Positions 46,432 to 55,905 of a stretch of DNA of 64,000 bases are shown piece by piece (the first letter of the stretch is position 1; the number at the start of each line of letters is the position of its first letter). The translations under genes were made by a program, and so were the position numbers. Source of the DNA: Terrisporobacter mayombei (GTDB lineage: Bacteria; Bacillota; Clostridia; Peptostreptococcales; Peptostreptococcaceae); assembly GCF_020748465.1 (NCBI RefSeq), contig NZ_JAHZMP010000003.1:186001-250000 (forward strand), in the 5' to 3' direction. The notes under the pieces are model-generated. The model was not told the DNA's origin and did not search any database. It saw nothing but the letters and a program-made list of their open reading frames with translations.

Positions 46432-46466
46432 AAAAACCCTATGGATCAAATCCTCATAGGGTTTTT
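46432..46466. terminator. Bidirectional terminator
   Basis: AAAAACCCTATG and CATAGGGTTTTT with an 11-nt loop and T-runs both ways, after the fragment at 46477. Confidence 0.85.
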
Positions 46467-46476
46467 ATTTGTTTTA

Positions 46477-46677
46477 TTATAAGTCCTGGCCTAACATATA
46501 TTCTTTCCAGTTTCCAGATTCTATATATAATGCTTCTTTATCAAATAAATCATCCTTATCTTTATTATAAAAATACACAAAGCATTTTTCTTTTTCTTTA
46601 GTATAAATATTTTCTACTTCTAGAATCACTTTATGATATTCATTATCTGGATTTTCAGCTTCTAAGAAACCTTCCAT
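46477..46677 (-). pseudogene. Gamma-glutamylcyclotransferase (AIG2-like) C-terminal fragment
   Basis: 66 codons reading LEAENPDNEYHKVILEVEN...CFVYFYNKD...YIESGNWKEYM, the usual C-terminal part of bacterial GGCT/AIG2 proteins (E/D-G-F...YHR, VYVYN, I-x-SG-x-W). The N-terminal two thirds, with the active-site glutamate and YGSLRP-type loop, are missing, and there is no ribosome site. A terminator still follows. Confidence 0.6.
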
Positions 46678-46786
46678 CTTATTTCGAATTTTTACTATTT
46701 AAATTAATAAATGCGCTTCTAAAAAATATTGAAATTTCAATAGAAGCATTGTTTATATGTGGATAAATAAAATTTTCAAAACTAAG

Positions 46787-46831
46787 AAGGCTGTGCACAA
46801 TAATTTTTTAACAAATTGTGCTCCAGCCCTT
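46787..46831 (-). terminator. Terminator of the 660-residue gene
   Basis: AAGGGCTGGAGCACAAT pairs with ATTGTGCACAGCCTT on the minus strand with one bulge. The T-tail is short. Confidence 0.6.
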
Positions 46832-46859
46832 TTCATGGATAATTACATATAAATACAGT

Positions 46860-48842
46860 TCACTGACTGTCATTATTTTCATTCACTTTTGACATATATT
46901 TAAATCTAAACTTCATCATTATTTCACCTATTTTACTTTGTTCTTCATCTGTCGACATTGAGCCTTTAATAATTTCCTTTCTTAATTTAACTACTTCTGG
47001 TGTTAATCTAACTCCAGTACCGTTTGACTTTATTCTTTCTAAAAAGAAGTAAAGGCTGTCACTATCAGTAATATCTTTATTTAAATAATTGGCTAAACTA
47101 GCTTTTTGATTTATTTCATAGACACCATTTTTATTTGGCTCTCCATATTTATCTGATAACTGTATTTTCTTTCCAATATAATTAAACCTGATCAGATCAT
47201 ACTTCCGCCTACCTGATTTGTATTTTGAACATGTTTGGTCACGTAAATTTTTCATCTTATTGTTTGATTTTGCTAATTTTCCATAACTCATAGATTTTAT
47301 TTTACTTTTTAGTTTATAAAAATCTTCCTCAGTCATTTCTATATCAGATTTAACTACTTTTATAAACTCATTTTCAATTTTAATAGCTCCAGATTTTTTT
47401 AATTGGTTATATGCAGTTGAAAAGTTAATATGGTTAATATCTAATGCATTTGCTATCTCCTTTTTCATCTTAAAATTACTGTCTAAATCAACTAATTCTA
47501 TATTCTTAAATATCTTAATTAAATCATTTGAATATTCCACATTTCCTAAATCAACTATATTATCATAATATATATTTGTATCTTTATTTACAATGTTTTT
47601 AAGATTTTTAGTATCTCTAATCTTAGCCCATGATAGACCTATCTTTTTACTTTTTAACTTACTTAAAACTTCCATTAAGTTTTCATTATCAACATTAGGC
47701 AATGACTCAACTATCCATAAATTATTTACCTCATATTCAACACTATATTCATTATTTATATTAGTATCTATGCAAATACCTTTTAAGTTTCCTTCATCTA
47801 CTATCCCTAAAGCTGGTAGCACCAAATTGGCAACTCCTATTTTTTCATTATTTTCATCATAGAAAATAGCCTTTATACTTCCATCTATATGATACATTGT
47901 ATTATTTTTTACTTTTACAGTTATTTCTATAGCTCCTGTTTCACTAATCTCTAAGCTGGTTTGCATTATTTTTATATTTCTAAAAATTTCCTCCTTTGAC
48001 ATAGCATTGGAAATTACAGCTTTTGATAACTCACTATGTAATTTTCTAAGACTATTTTCCTTTTTAATTAAATCTGAACTTGCATTTATTTTAGTATTAT
48101 TTAAACTTTGTTTGTTTTCTTCTCGTTTCATAGATTTCCTTTGATTATTTACAAAAGCATTTGATGTCACATCTGCACCTGCTCCAGTTCCTACAATACC
48201 TTCTGCTATTCCACCCATAAGTGCCCAATATTTCTTTTTTGTATCATGAGTAGTTTTTATCATATCATTGTACATATTTGAAACTAAACATCTACTTTTT
48301 GTTATATTATCTATTTCCATTTGACAATAGTTTTTTAATTTCTCTACACCATACCAAGAAGCTTGATTTTCCTCAGATTTAGCTTGTTCTTGTTCTTTTA
48401 ATATTATTGGTTTTAACTTTCTATTTATTTTTTTAATTGGTGATTTAATTAAGATTATCCCTATAGTAAAGGCAGTTACACATATTAGTCCCATAAAATT
48501 CATTCCACTAGCTGTAACACCTGAGCCTCCATGGCTCCATTCATAATATGATGTAGATATAAAGATAAAACTAATTAAAGATATTACTATAATTACAATT
48601 CCAATTTTTAATTTCATATTATTTTTTTCTTGCCTCTTATCTAGCTCTTCTTTAACTATTTTTTCTAATAAAATAATTCCTGGTATTATGGTCATAACTA
48701 TTAATACTCTTAACATAGAAGAGTTTATAAAAAATTTGTTTACTATATTAAATTCAAATAAATGATTTATAGTACAAAAAACAAATGCACCTATTATCCA
48801 TGAGTAACTAATTGTTTCTATAATATTTTTTTTATTATTCAT
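46860..48842 (-). CDS. Large membrane protein of unknown function
   Basis: 660 residues. Four hydrophobic helices lie in the first 155 residues, separated by short charged loops. A long cytoplasmic part follows: a basic/coiled region (about 160-290), a beta-rich module (about 300-385, LEISETGAIEITVKVKNNTMYHIDG), and a module that looks like a helix-turn-helix (EIANALDINHINFSTAYNQLKKSGAIKI). A Gly/Ala loop (WALMGGIAEGIVGTGAGADV) sits near residue 210. I recognise no family. AAGGAG precedes the ATG. It stands alone with its own terminator. Confidence 0.75.
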   Translation of the reverse strand: MNNKKNIIETISYSWIIGAFVFCTINHLFEFNIVNKFFINSSMLRVLIVMTIIPGIILLEKIVKEELDKRQEKNNMKLKIGIVIIVISLISFIFISTSYYEWSHGGSGVTASGMNFMGLICVTAFTIGIILIKSPIKKINRKLKPIILKEQEQAKSEENQASWYGVEKLKNYCQMEIDNITKSRCLVSNMYNDMIKTTHDTKKKYWALMGGIAEGIVGTGAGADVTSNAFVNNQRKSMKREENKQSLNNTKINASSDLIKKENSLRKLHSELSKAVISNAMSKEEIFRNIKIMQTSLEISETGAIEITVKVKNNTMYHIDGSIKAIFYDENNEKIGVANLVLPALGIVDEGNLKGICIDTNINNEYSVEYEVNNLWIVESLPNVDNENLMEVLSKLKSKKIGLSWAKIRDTKNLKNIVNKDTNIYYDNIVDLGNVEYSNDLIKIFKNIELVDLDSNFKMKKEIANALDINHINFSTAYNQLKKSGAIKIENEFIKVVKSDIEMTEEDFYKLKSKIKSMSYGKLAKSNNKMKNLRDQTCSKYKSGRRKYDLIRFNYIGKKIQLSDKYGEPNKNGVYEINQKASLANYLNKDITDSDSLYFFLERIKSNGTGVRLTPEVVKLRKEIIKGSMSTDEEQSKIGEIMMKFRFKYMSKVNENNDSQ

Positions 48843-49041
48843 GCTGATAACTCCTTCATCTTAATACAATTTATTTATCTTGTACTAGAGTCCTTATTAT
48901 CAATTTATATTGATTTATATTTTTTACTGTTTGTATTCTAATATTTTTCCTTCTTCTTTCAATATAGCATTTTCTATTGTATTCTAATGTCGAATTCCGT
49001 TGTTTAATTTTTTTTTTATGTATTATTTGATATTTATTGTA

Positions 49042-49083
49042 AAAAATGAACTACCAAGCTATAATCTTAGTAGTTCATTTTTT
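49042..49083. terminator. Terminator of the P-type ATPase
   Basis: AAATGAACTAC and GTAGTTCATTT with a partly paired inner section and T-run. Same family as 34536 and 43976. Confidence 0.75.
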
Positions 49084-49088
49084 ATTTA

Positions 49089-50933
49089 TTAATTTATATT
49101 TTTTATATTTAATGCTCTCATAGCATTTAATATGGCTATAACAGATACTCCTACATCAGCAAAAACTGCTTGCCACATAGTAGCTACACCCGCTGCTCCT
49201 AATATTAAAACAATTAACTTTACTCCCAAAGCAAATATAATATTTTGTTTTACTATCTTTAATGTACGCTTTGAAATATTCATAGCTGTTGCTATTTTTG
49301 ATGGCTCATCTGTCATGATAACAATATCTGCTGCTTCAATTGCCGCATCTGAACCTAATCCTCCCATAGCTATACCTATATCTGATCTAGCTAAAACTGG
49401 TGCATCGTTGATTCCATCACCAACAAATGCTAATTTACCTTTATCAGACTTTGATTTAAGTAAAGCCTCTACTTTTTCAACCTTATCCACTGGAAGTAAC
49501 TCAGTATATACTAAGTCCATTGCAAGTTCATTTGCAACTTGCTCTCCTACTCTTTTTGCATCTCCTGTTAACATAACTGTCTTCTTAATATTAGATTTTT
49601 TTAATTTTCTAATAGCATCTTTTGAATCTGATTTTATCTCATCTGATATAAGTATATATCCAGCATATTTATCATTTACTGCAACATGTACTACTGTTCC
49701 TATTACATCACCTTTAAAATACTTCACACCTATTTTATCCATAAGCTTATAATTTCCTGCATATACTATATTACCATTTATAACAGCTCTTACTCCATGA
49801 CCTGCTATTTCTTCAGATTCTGTAACCTTAGAACCATCAATTTCTTTTCCATATGCTTCTTTTAATGATATTGATATTGGGTGGTTTGAATAGTTTTCTG
49901 CATAAGTAGTAAGTTCTAATAAACTACTTTTTGACATACCTTTTGGATTAATTTCCTGTACCTTAAATACACCTTTTGTCAAAGTACCAGTTTTATCAAA
50001 TACAACAATTTCTGATTGTGATAGTAATTCTAGATAATTACTTCCTTTTATTAATATACCTGCCTTAGAAGCTCCTCCTATTCCTCCAAAAAAACTAAGT
50101 GGAACAGAAATTACTAAAGCACAAGGACAAGAAATTACTAAAAATGTTAATGCTCTGTATACCCAATCACTAAACTGTGCTCCGTCAATTACCATAGGTG
50201 GTATAATTGCTATTATTGCAGCCACTATTACTACAATAGGTGTATAATATTTCGCAAATTTTGTTATAAAATTTTCTGAATTAGACTTTTTACTGCTTGC
50301 ATTTTCTACTAAATCCAATATTTTGCTTACTGTAGAATCTTCATATTCTTTGGTTACTTGAACTGCTAATACACCATTTACATTTATACATCCACTTAAT
50401 ACTTCTGAGTCTATACTACATTCTCTTGGAAGTGACTCACCTGTTAGTGCTGATGTATCTACCATAGAATTTCCATCTATAACCTTACCATCTAAAGGAA
50501 TTCTTTCTCCCGCTTTTATTACTATAATATCTCCTATTTTTACTTCATCTGGTTCAACTTTAATTACTTCTTTTCCTCGTTTAACATTTGTATAGTCTGG
50601 ACGTATATCCATTAAACTTGATATTGATTTTCTAGATTGATTAACTGCATAATCTTGGAAGTATTCACCTACTTGATAAAATAAAATTACAGCTATCCCC
50701 TCTGGATATTCTCCAATTAAAAATGCTCCAAAAGTTGCAATAGTCATTAAAAAGTTCTCATCAAATACCTTTCCTCTTAATATATTTTTAAATGCCTTTA
50801 ATACTACATCTCCCCCTGCTGATATATAACTTAGTATATATAGAATTAACTTGAATCTATCATCAACAAGTGAGGCAATTGCAAATAATAGTCCTCCTGC
50901 TATAATCCTTTTAAGTCTTTTTTTACTTTTCAT
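49089..50933 (-). CDS. Heavy-metal P1B-type ATPase (CadA/ZntA type)
   Basis: 614 residues. The ion-binding CPC lies in FLVISCPCALVISVP, the phosphorylation site is FDKTGTLT, the actuator loop TGESLPREC and the hinge GDGINDAPVLARSDIGIAMG. The CPC motif indicates export of Zn/Cd/Pb or Cu; the ArsR/SmtB partner favours Zn/Cd. Unusually it has no N-terminal HMA domain and starts directly with the first helices. The HMA domain is encoded by the separate gene just upstream. An operator-bearing 44-bp palindrome lies before it. Confidence 0.93.
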   Translation of the reverse strand: MKSKKRLKRIIAGGLLFAIASLVDDRFKLILYILSYISAGGDVVLKAFKNILRGKVFDENFLMTIATFGAFLIGEYPEGIAVILFYQVGEYFQDYAVNQSRKSISSLMDIRPDYTNVKRGKEVIKVEPDEVKIGDIIVIKAGERIPLDGKVIDGNSMVDTSALTGESLPRECSIDSEVLSGCINVNGVLAVQVTKEYEDSTVSKILDLVENASSKKSNSENFITKFAKYYTPIVVIVAAIIAIIPPMVIDGAQFSDWVYRALTFLVISCPCALVISVPLSFFGGIGGASKAGILIKGSNYLELLSQSEIVVFDKTGTLTKGVFKVQEINPKGMSKSSLLELTTYAENYSNHPISISLKEAYGKEIDGSKVTESEEIAGHGVRAVINGNIVYAGNYKLMDKIGVKYFKGDVIGTVVHVAVNDKYAGYILISDEIKSDSKDAIRKLKKSNIKKTVMLTGDAKRVGEQVANELAMDLVYTELLPVDKVEKVEALLKSKSDKGKLAFVGDGINDAPVLARSDIGIAMGGLGSDAAIEAADIVIMTDEPSKIATAMNISKRTLKIVKQNIIFALGVKLIVLILGAAGVATMWQAVFADVGVSVIAILNAMRALNIKNIN

Positions 50934-50973
50934 TACCTTCTCCTTTATTTATGATTTAAATAGTTATATCTTC

Positions 50974-51017
50974 TTATAATCAAATAGTTGAATTACTATT
51001 CAACTATTTGATTATAA
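50974..51017. promoter_or_regulatory. 44-bp perfect palindrome with an ArsR-type operator
   Basis: Two 20-bp arms around a 4-bp centre (TACT). The inner part, 50986-51005 (AGTTGAATTACTATTCAACT), matches the two sites upstream of the HMA gene. In RNA it would fold as a strong hairpin between the HMA and ATPase genes, so it could act as operator and as a processing or attenuation stem. Confidence 0.65.
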
Positions 51018-51026
51018 TTAATTAAT

Positions 51027-51248
51027 CTATCTCTTTTTTACAACTATCTCTGGCTCTAGTTTTTTTATTATGCCTTTCGATATTTCTATTGCTTCTTCTA
51101 TCTCACTTTCTTCTGCTTCTATTACTAATTTTGCTGCCATAAAGTCTACAGTTACACTGTCTATTATTTCTACCTTTCTTATTGCATTTTCTATTTTTGA
51201 TGCACAGTTTGCACAATCTAATCCTTCTAATCTAAATTTTTTAATCAT
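51027..51248 (-). CDS. Stand-alone HMA metal-binding protein
   Basis: 73 residues, one heavy-metal-associated domain. The CxxC site is GLDCANCASKIENAIRK. It either acts as a CopZ-like chaperone or as the detached N-terminal domain of the ATPase encoded next, which lacks one. AGGAGGAAGAGAAA precedes the ATG. Two ArsR-type operators lie upstream. Confidence 0.9.
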   Translation of the reverse strand: MIKKFRLEGLDCANCASKIENAIRKVEIIDSVTVDFMAAKLVIEAEESEIEEAIEISKGIIKKLEPEIVVKKR

Positions 51249-51324
51249 TTTCTCTTCCTCCTATATAATCATACTAATAAATGTTTAATTCAAAATATTA
51301 ATACACTATCCTCCTTTCTTTTAT

Positions 51325-51344
51325 AGTTGAGTTACCATTCAACT
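51325..51344. promoter_or_regulatory. ArsR/SmtB-type operator
   Basis: AGTTGAGTTACCATTCAACT, an imperfect inverted repeat 77 bp before the HMA gene. It differs from 50986-51005 at two positions. Confidence 0.6.
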
Positions 51345-51359
51345 TTATATTTATATAAT

Positions 51360-51379
51360 AGTTGAACATATATTCAATT
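51360..51379. promoter_or_regulatory. Second ArsR/SmtB-type operator
   Basis: AGTTGAACATATATTCAATT, the third copy of the motif, 16 bp beyond the previous one. Confidence 0.5.
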
Positions 51380-51398
51380 GTCAATTGTTTTTTACTTA

Positions 51399-51574
51399 GA
51401 AGGGCATTATGCCCATTCAAAACTTGTTGATGATCTATGGAATTAAGTAATATCAATGTGTTTGAATTAGCAAAAAAGTACATTTTGAGCAAGGTTTTAG
51501 CCAATCATTTTACTACCCTTTCAGACAACGATCTTGCTCCAAAAATAAAATGCTATAGGTTAAATTACCTATAG
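51399..51574 (+). pseudogene. Short plus-strand relic, unidentified
   Basis: Two coding-like pieces in different frames: EGHYAHSKLVDDLWN, then INVFELAKKYILSKVLANHF and SDNDLAPKIKCYR ending at TAG 51572. No start and one frame change. It could be the tail of a lost gene or mobile element; I cannot tell. The minus-strand ORF over it is less convincing. Confidence 0.3.
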
Positions 51575-51583
51575 CATTTTATT
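51544..51583. terminator. Terminator of the ArsR-family gene
   Basis: AATAAAATGCTATAGGT and its complement, a 17-bp stem with loop TAAATT, bidirectional. Confidence 0.85.
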
Positions 51584-51590
51584 AAATCTC

Positions 51591-51947
51591 TTATTCTTCT
51601 GTATGTTCCATTGCCATTTTTATTATAGACTTTACATGTTCATCATCTAAAGAGTAAAATACGTTCTTACCTTCTCTTCTAGATTTGATTAAATGAGCAT
51701 TTTTTAATGTTCTTAGTTGATGTGACATAGCAGACTTGGTAACATTGACTACTACTGCTAAATCGCATACACACATTTCACTATGCACTAAAGCGTATAG
51801 CGTATGCATTCTAGTACTATCGCCCATAATTTTAAATAAATTTGTTAAATTATTCATAGCTTCTACAGCAGGCATTTTTTCTTTTACATAATTTACAACT
51901 TCTTCATGTATTACATTACAATCACATAATTTTATTTTCTCACTCAT
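51591..51947 (-). CDS. ArsR/SmtB-family metal-responsive repressor
   Basis: 118 residues. The winged helix contains the metal-site motif EMCVCDLAVVVNVTKSAMSHQLRTLKNAHLI; the ELCVCDL-type CxC in the recognition region is the alpha-3N/alpha-3 cysteine pair of CadC-like sensors. N-terminal KLCDCNVIHEE adds a further CxC. It probably senses Cd/Zn/Pb and releases the three operators in front of the HMA and ATPase genes. GGAGTAATTTG precedes the ATG at 51947. Confidence 0.92.
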   Translation of the reverse strand: MSEKIKLCDCNVIHEEVVNYVKEKMPAVEAMNNLTNLFKIMGDSTRMHTLYALVHSEMCVCDLAVVVNVTKSAMSHQLRTLKNAHLIKSRREGKNVFYSLDDEHVKSIIKMAMEHTEE

Positions 51948-52084
51948 CAAATTACTCCTATATTTTTATGAAGAATATCTATATTATATACATTTGGTTT
52001 ATACTGTATAAATAAAATTATAAACTTACGACTAATTATATATGAACCTTTCTTGAATTTCAATTATTGTAACAAATTCATATT

Positions 52085-53515
52085 TTAATTATTCTCTTTC
52101 CACTTAAGAGCTGGCCCTCTCATATAGGACATTATTGCTGCAATAATACTGAAAATAAATGAAATTGTAAACACTATACTCAGTCCTGATACAAAGCCAC
52201 TTACTTCAATTCCTTTAGATCCTATTTGAGTTCCTAGAAACAAACCAGACATTACTTTAGGTGATATACTTGTACTTAGTATTGCCATTGAAATAGCTAT
52301 ACTTAATACATTTCCTGCATTTGTTACCATTGTTCTCACGCCAGATGCAATACCTCTTTTGTACACTGGTACAGCTCCCATGATTGAGTTTGTATTTGGT
52401 GAAAAGAAAAATCCTGATCCAACTCCCATGATAAACATCCATATTATTAACTGTGTAATAGATGTATTTGCATTAATTTTTATAAGACCTATTAGTCCTA
52501 CTGCTGATATTAATAATCCTAGTGAACTTAATATTCTTGAGTCATATTTATCAGACAACATACCACTTATAGGAGCAATAATAAGCATTGCCACCGCAAA
52601 TGGAGTTAGTAAAATTCCAGACATCATTGGATCAATTCCTTTTATACCTTGAAAATAAAATACCATTAAAAATGTTACTGCTCCTCTTGCTATTCCATTA
52701 AATAAATTACTAGCATACGCAAACGCAAGAATTCTATTTTTAAATAATCCCATATCCATTAAATGTGCTTCAATTTTATTTTCCATATTAAAGAAAGCTA
52801 TCATAGAAATAAATGAAACTATGAATAAAGCAATTACCTCTTTATCACTCCATCCATTAAATCCGCCCAATGTCAAAGCAATAAGTAATGAAAGCATGCT
52901 TATTGTAAATGTTATAGTGCCTAACCAGTCAAATCTTTCATTTTTATCATAAGTGTTAATTTCCTTAAGTTGAGCAGCTGACCATATAGTTCCTATAATT
53001 CCGATAGGTATATTTATATAAAAAATATATCTCCAACCTATATCAGCCAGAAATCCCCCTAAAATAGGACCTATTACACTTCCTATACTTATAAACATAC
53101 TATTAATTCCTAGTGCTTTACCTAATTCATTTTTTGGAAAAGCATCTGTTACAATTGCCGTACTATTTGCCACCATAAAAGATGCTCCCACACCTTGAAT
53201 AAGCCTATAAATCAAAAGTTGTAATCCAGAATTTGAGAAAGAACATAAAAGAGATGCTATTGTGAAAACTGTAAACCCACCAACATAAAGCTTTTTTCTA
53301 CCAAACATATCTGCAACTCTTCCTATAGAAGGAACAAGTATTGTTAATACAAGCATGTATCCCATTAATATCCATGTAAGAGTTCCCATACTAGCATTAA
53401 GACTCTTCATTATGTCTGGTAATGCAATCATTAATGTACTAGCACTCATTACAGAAACTAATGCACCCATTGAGGTGCATGAAAGTGCTATCCACTTATA
53501 ATTATCGTTTTTCAA
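52085..53515 (-). CDS. MFS multidrug efflux transporter, DHA2 family
   Basis: About 476 residues with 14 predicted helices, the EmrB/QacA (DHA2) arrangement. Motif A reads GRVADMFGRKKLYVGGF, and motif C is LGPILGGFLADIGWRYIFYINIPIG. It exports drugs by proton antiport. I start at the TTG at 53515 because AGGAGG lies 9 bp before it; the ATG at 53575 is poorly supported. No regulator or EmrA partner is adjacent. Confidence 0.9.
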   Translation of the reverse strand: MKNDNYKWIALSCTSMGALVSVMSASTLMIALPDIMKSLNASMGTLTWILMGYMLVLTILVPSIGRVADMFGRKKLYVGGFTVFTIASLLCSFSNSGLQLLIYRLIQGVGASFMVANSTAIVTDAFPKNELGKALGINSMFISIGSVIGPILGGFLADIGWRYIFYINIPIGIIGTIWSAAQLKEINTYDKNERFDWLGTITFTISMLSLLIALTLGGFNGWSDKEVIALFIVSFISMIAFFNMENKIEAHLMDMGLFKNRILAFAYASNLFNGIARGAVTFLMVFYFQGIKGIDPMMSGILLTPFAVAMLIIAPISGMLSDKYDSRILSSLGLLISAVGLIGLIKINANTSITQLIIWMFIMGVGSGFFFSPNTNSIMGAVPVYKRGIASGVRTMVTNAGNVLSIAISMAILSTSISPKVMSGLFLGTQIGSKGIEVSGFVSGLSIVFTISFIFSIIAAIMSYMRGPALKWKENN

Positions 53516-53655
53516 TTTCTCCAACCTCCTATTTTTTAAGCAATGCTTAAAAAAATAAATCACCTTTACGTTCATATGGACGCAAAGGTTTAATTATCTT
53601 CTATATTTATATTAAAAATTTTTTAAAAATGTTCGTTAAAAATATTACAAATTAT

Positions 53656-55503
53656 TTATACATATATATCTGAAAATTCAATATTCATTCTGTCTATTTT
53701 AGCTCGAGTAAATCCTATTTTTGTAGCAACTACCTCGTCATTTTGCACTATATCCGGCAGGATGACTACAAACTCACTTCCTTTACTTAACTCACTATTA
53801 AGTATTATTTCTCCACCATTTAACTCCACTAGAGATTTTACTAAGAAAAGGCCTATACCACTTCCCTCATGTTCTGTCTTCATTTTATTTTTTACTTGGC
53901 CAAACCTTTCAAATACTCTATCCTGTTTTGCTTTAGGTATTCCTATTCCATTGTCTTTTATACTTATTTTTATATTATCTTTACAACTTATATTTACTTC
54001 AATATTTCCATTAACTTTGTTATATTTAATAGCATTAGATAGTAAATTTAATATGATTCTTTCCATATTGTCTAAGTCAAAACTAATTATTTTTTCTTCC
54101 ATATCTGTATCAAAAATTATATTCATATTATTCATATTCACAAATTGTGACACAGACATGCATATGTTCTCCACAAAGCTAATAATATCGTGATTTTGTG
54201 GATTATATGTAAAATTTCCACCATCAATTTTGGTTGTGTCTATTAAATTATTTACTAGTTTTAATAGCCTATAGCTATTTTGTTTCATAATTTGTGTATG
54301 TCTATCAAAATATTGTTTATCTTCACTTCCTAACATATCAATTCTTGGTGATAATAGCTGTAAACAGCTTAATATTAAAGTAACTGGTGTTCTTATTTCA
54401 TGTGATACATTAGCAAAAAAATCCATTCTTAAAGATTCTAATTTTTCCTCTAGCTTCTTACGTGCCGTTATGTCACTTATTATGCCTATTTTTTCAATTA
54501 TTTGCCCATTGCCTCCTAATACAGGTACAAATCTACTTTGTATCCATTTATCAAATTTTCCATTTCTAACTCTTGATATATTTGAAGTAACTTCTAAACT
54601 GTTGTAATCTATACTTCCATCTATTAATTCAATATTCTCCCACTCTTCATGCCATAATTTTATATCTTCATATAAACGTTCTGGATTAAATCCAAATACT
54701 TTTTCAAAAGATTTGCTTACATAAATACACTTGTCTTTATTTCTTATTATTATTACGTCATCTATGTTATTTGATATTTCTTGGAAAAATTTCTCGTTCC
54801 TTTTTATATCATTTCTTAGTTGCACTTTTTCATTTACATCTAGTCCCAAACCAATTGTCCCTTTAATTTCACCATTGATATCTGTAATAGGCCATACCAC
54901 TGTCTGAAGATATTGCATGCTACCTCCTGTTAATTTAACTTGTTTCTCAAAATCACACTTATGCTCTGCTTCAATAACCTTTTTGTCTTCCTTTACAAAT
55001 ATATATGCCGTATCCTTGGGCCAGATATCATAATCGCATTTTCCTATTACTTGTTTATATTCCAGTTTAGTCAATTCTATAAATTTATTATTAGCGTTAA
55101 CATAATTACCATCTTTATCTTTTATCCATGCAAAAAATGGCGCGTTTCTAATGATATCATATATTCTTACTTCTCCCATACTTAATGTCTTTATTACCTT
55201 AATTTTTAAATAAAATATATAATTTTCCCCACTATATAAATCTATATATAAGCATAATTCATCTTTGTCAATATAGTGCTCATATGAATATTTTTTATTT
55301 AAACTAGAACCTATACTTGACCTATATTCCTCTGGTAATATGTCTAATATATAAAATTCATATTGTTCTGATAATTTTTTGTAAGATTTATTCATGTCTA
55401 TAATTTTTATCTTGTCTAATATTCCATTATTATTTTCAACTTCAAAACAAACATATGCATCTTGACTATCTTCGATTATATCCCTATATATTTCCTCCAC
55501 CAT
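53656..55503 (-). CDS. Soluble PAS-domain histidine kinase
   Basis: About 615 residues without membrane helices. Two to three PAS domains lie in order (about 1-100 degenerate, 110-230 with FFAWIKDKDGNYVNANNKFIE, 245-370 ending GIISDITARKK). Then the H-box FFANVSHEIRTPVTLILSCLQLL, N-box NLLSNAIKYNKVNG, G1 IKDNGIGIPKAKQDRVFERFG and G2 HEGSGIGLFLVKSLVELNGG. An orphan: no response regulator is adjacent. GGAGGAGTAT precedes the ATG at 55503. The signal is unknown; clostridial PAS kinases of this plan can feed sporulation or metabolism. Confidence 0.92.
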   Translation of the reverse strand: MVEEIYRDIIEDSQDAYVCFEVENNNGILDKIKIIDMNKSYKKLSEQYEFYILDILPEEYRSSIGSSLNKKYSYEHYIDKDELCLYIDLYSGENYIFYLKIKVIKTLSMGEVRIYDIIRNAPFFAWIKDKDGNYVNANNKFIELTKLEYKQVIGKCDYDIWPKDTAYIFVKEDKKVIEAEHKCDFEKQVKLTGGSMQYLQTVVWPITDINGEIKGTIGLGLDVNEKVQLRNDIKRNEKFFQEISNNIDDVIIIRNKDKCIYVSKSFEKVFGFNPERLYEDIKLWHEEWENIELIDGSIDYNSLEVTSNISRVRNGKFDKWIQSRFVPVLGGNGQIIEKIGIISDITARKKLEEKLESLRMDFFANVSHEIRTPVTLILSCLQLLSPRIDMLGSEDKQYFDRHTQIMKQNSYRLLKLVNNLIDTTKIDGGNFTYNPQNHDIISFVENICMSVSQFVNMNNMNIIFDTDMEEKIISFDLDNMERIILNLLSNAIKYNKVNGNIEVNISCKDNIKISIKDNGIGIPKAKQDRVFERFGQVKNKMKTEHEGSGIGLFLVKSLVELNGGEIILNSELSKGSEFVVILPDIVQNDEVVATKIGFTRAKIDRMNIEFSDIYV

Positions 55504-55586
55504 ATACTCCTCCATACTATAAATTTATATATTTCCTCTCCTAATATTACGGTTAATGCGTTAGTATTTTTAATTTATACCAAATA

Positions 55587-55622
55587 AAAGTAATAACCCA
55601 AATTAATTTAGGCTATTACTTT
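55587..55622. terminator. Bidirectional terminator
   Basis: AAAGTAATAACCCAAAT pairs with ATTTAGGCTATTACTTT with two mismatches or wobbles. It lies between the kinase gene and the relic downstream of asnB. Confidence 0.65.
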
Positions 55623-55642
55623 AAATTTAAATATCTTAATAA

Positions 55643-55905
55643 TTAAAGTACTTTATTAGATTTTTCACAATATTTCCTTACCTTTATTTTAGTCCAACTT
55701 TTTGAAATATAAAAGAAAAATACTCTCATATGACTATATTTAACAAAAATGGATTTTAAATAAGCCTTATCTGATAAAGTTATTCCTTTTATGATTGCAA
55801 TTTATTCATTTGTTAATATCTCAAATGCTGTAACTCCATTATTTGCATTAAGCTCATTATATCCTAGCTTTAGTATATAATTTCCTTTTTCTCTATAAAA
55901 ATTTC
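55643..55905 (-). pseudogene. Decayed ORF downstream of asnB
   Basis: A single minus-strand frame, different from asnB and overlapping its last codons, reads FYREKGNYILKLGYNELNAN, then VTAFEILTNE, TAA at 55802-55804, then GITLSDKAYLKSIFVKYSHM and SKSWTKIKVRKY to TAA at 55643. There is no start codon. It looks like the tail of a lost gene; family unknown. The rest of the 55516-55869 gap holds only the terminator. Confidence 0.35.

Noticed and set aside
51298-51504. 68-residue minus-strand ORF upstream of the HMA gene
   Set aside because: It runs through two ArsR-type operators, lacks a ribosome site, and its complement reads as a better coding relic.
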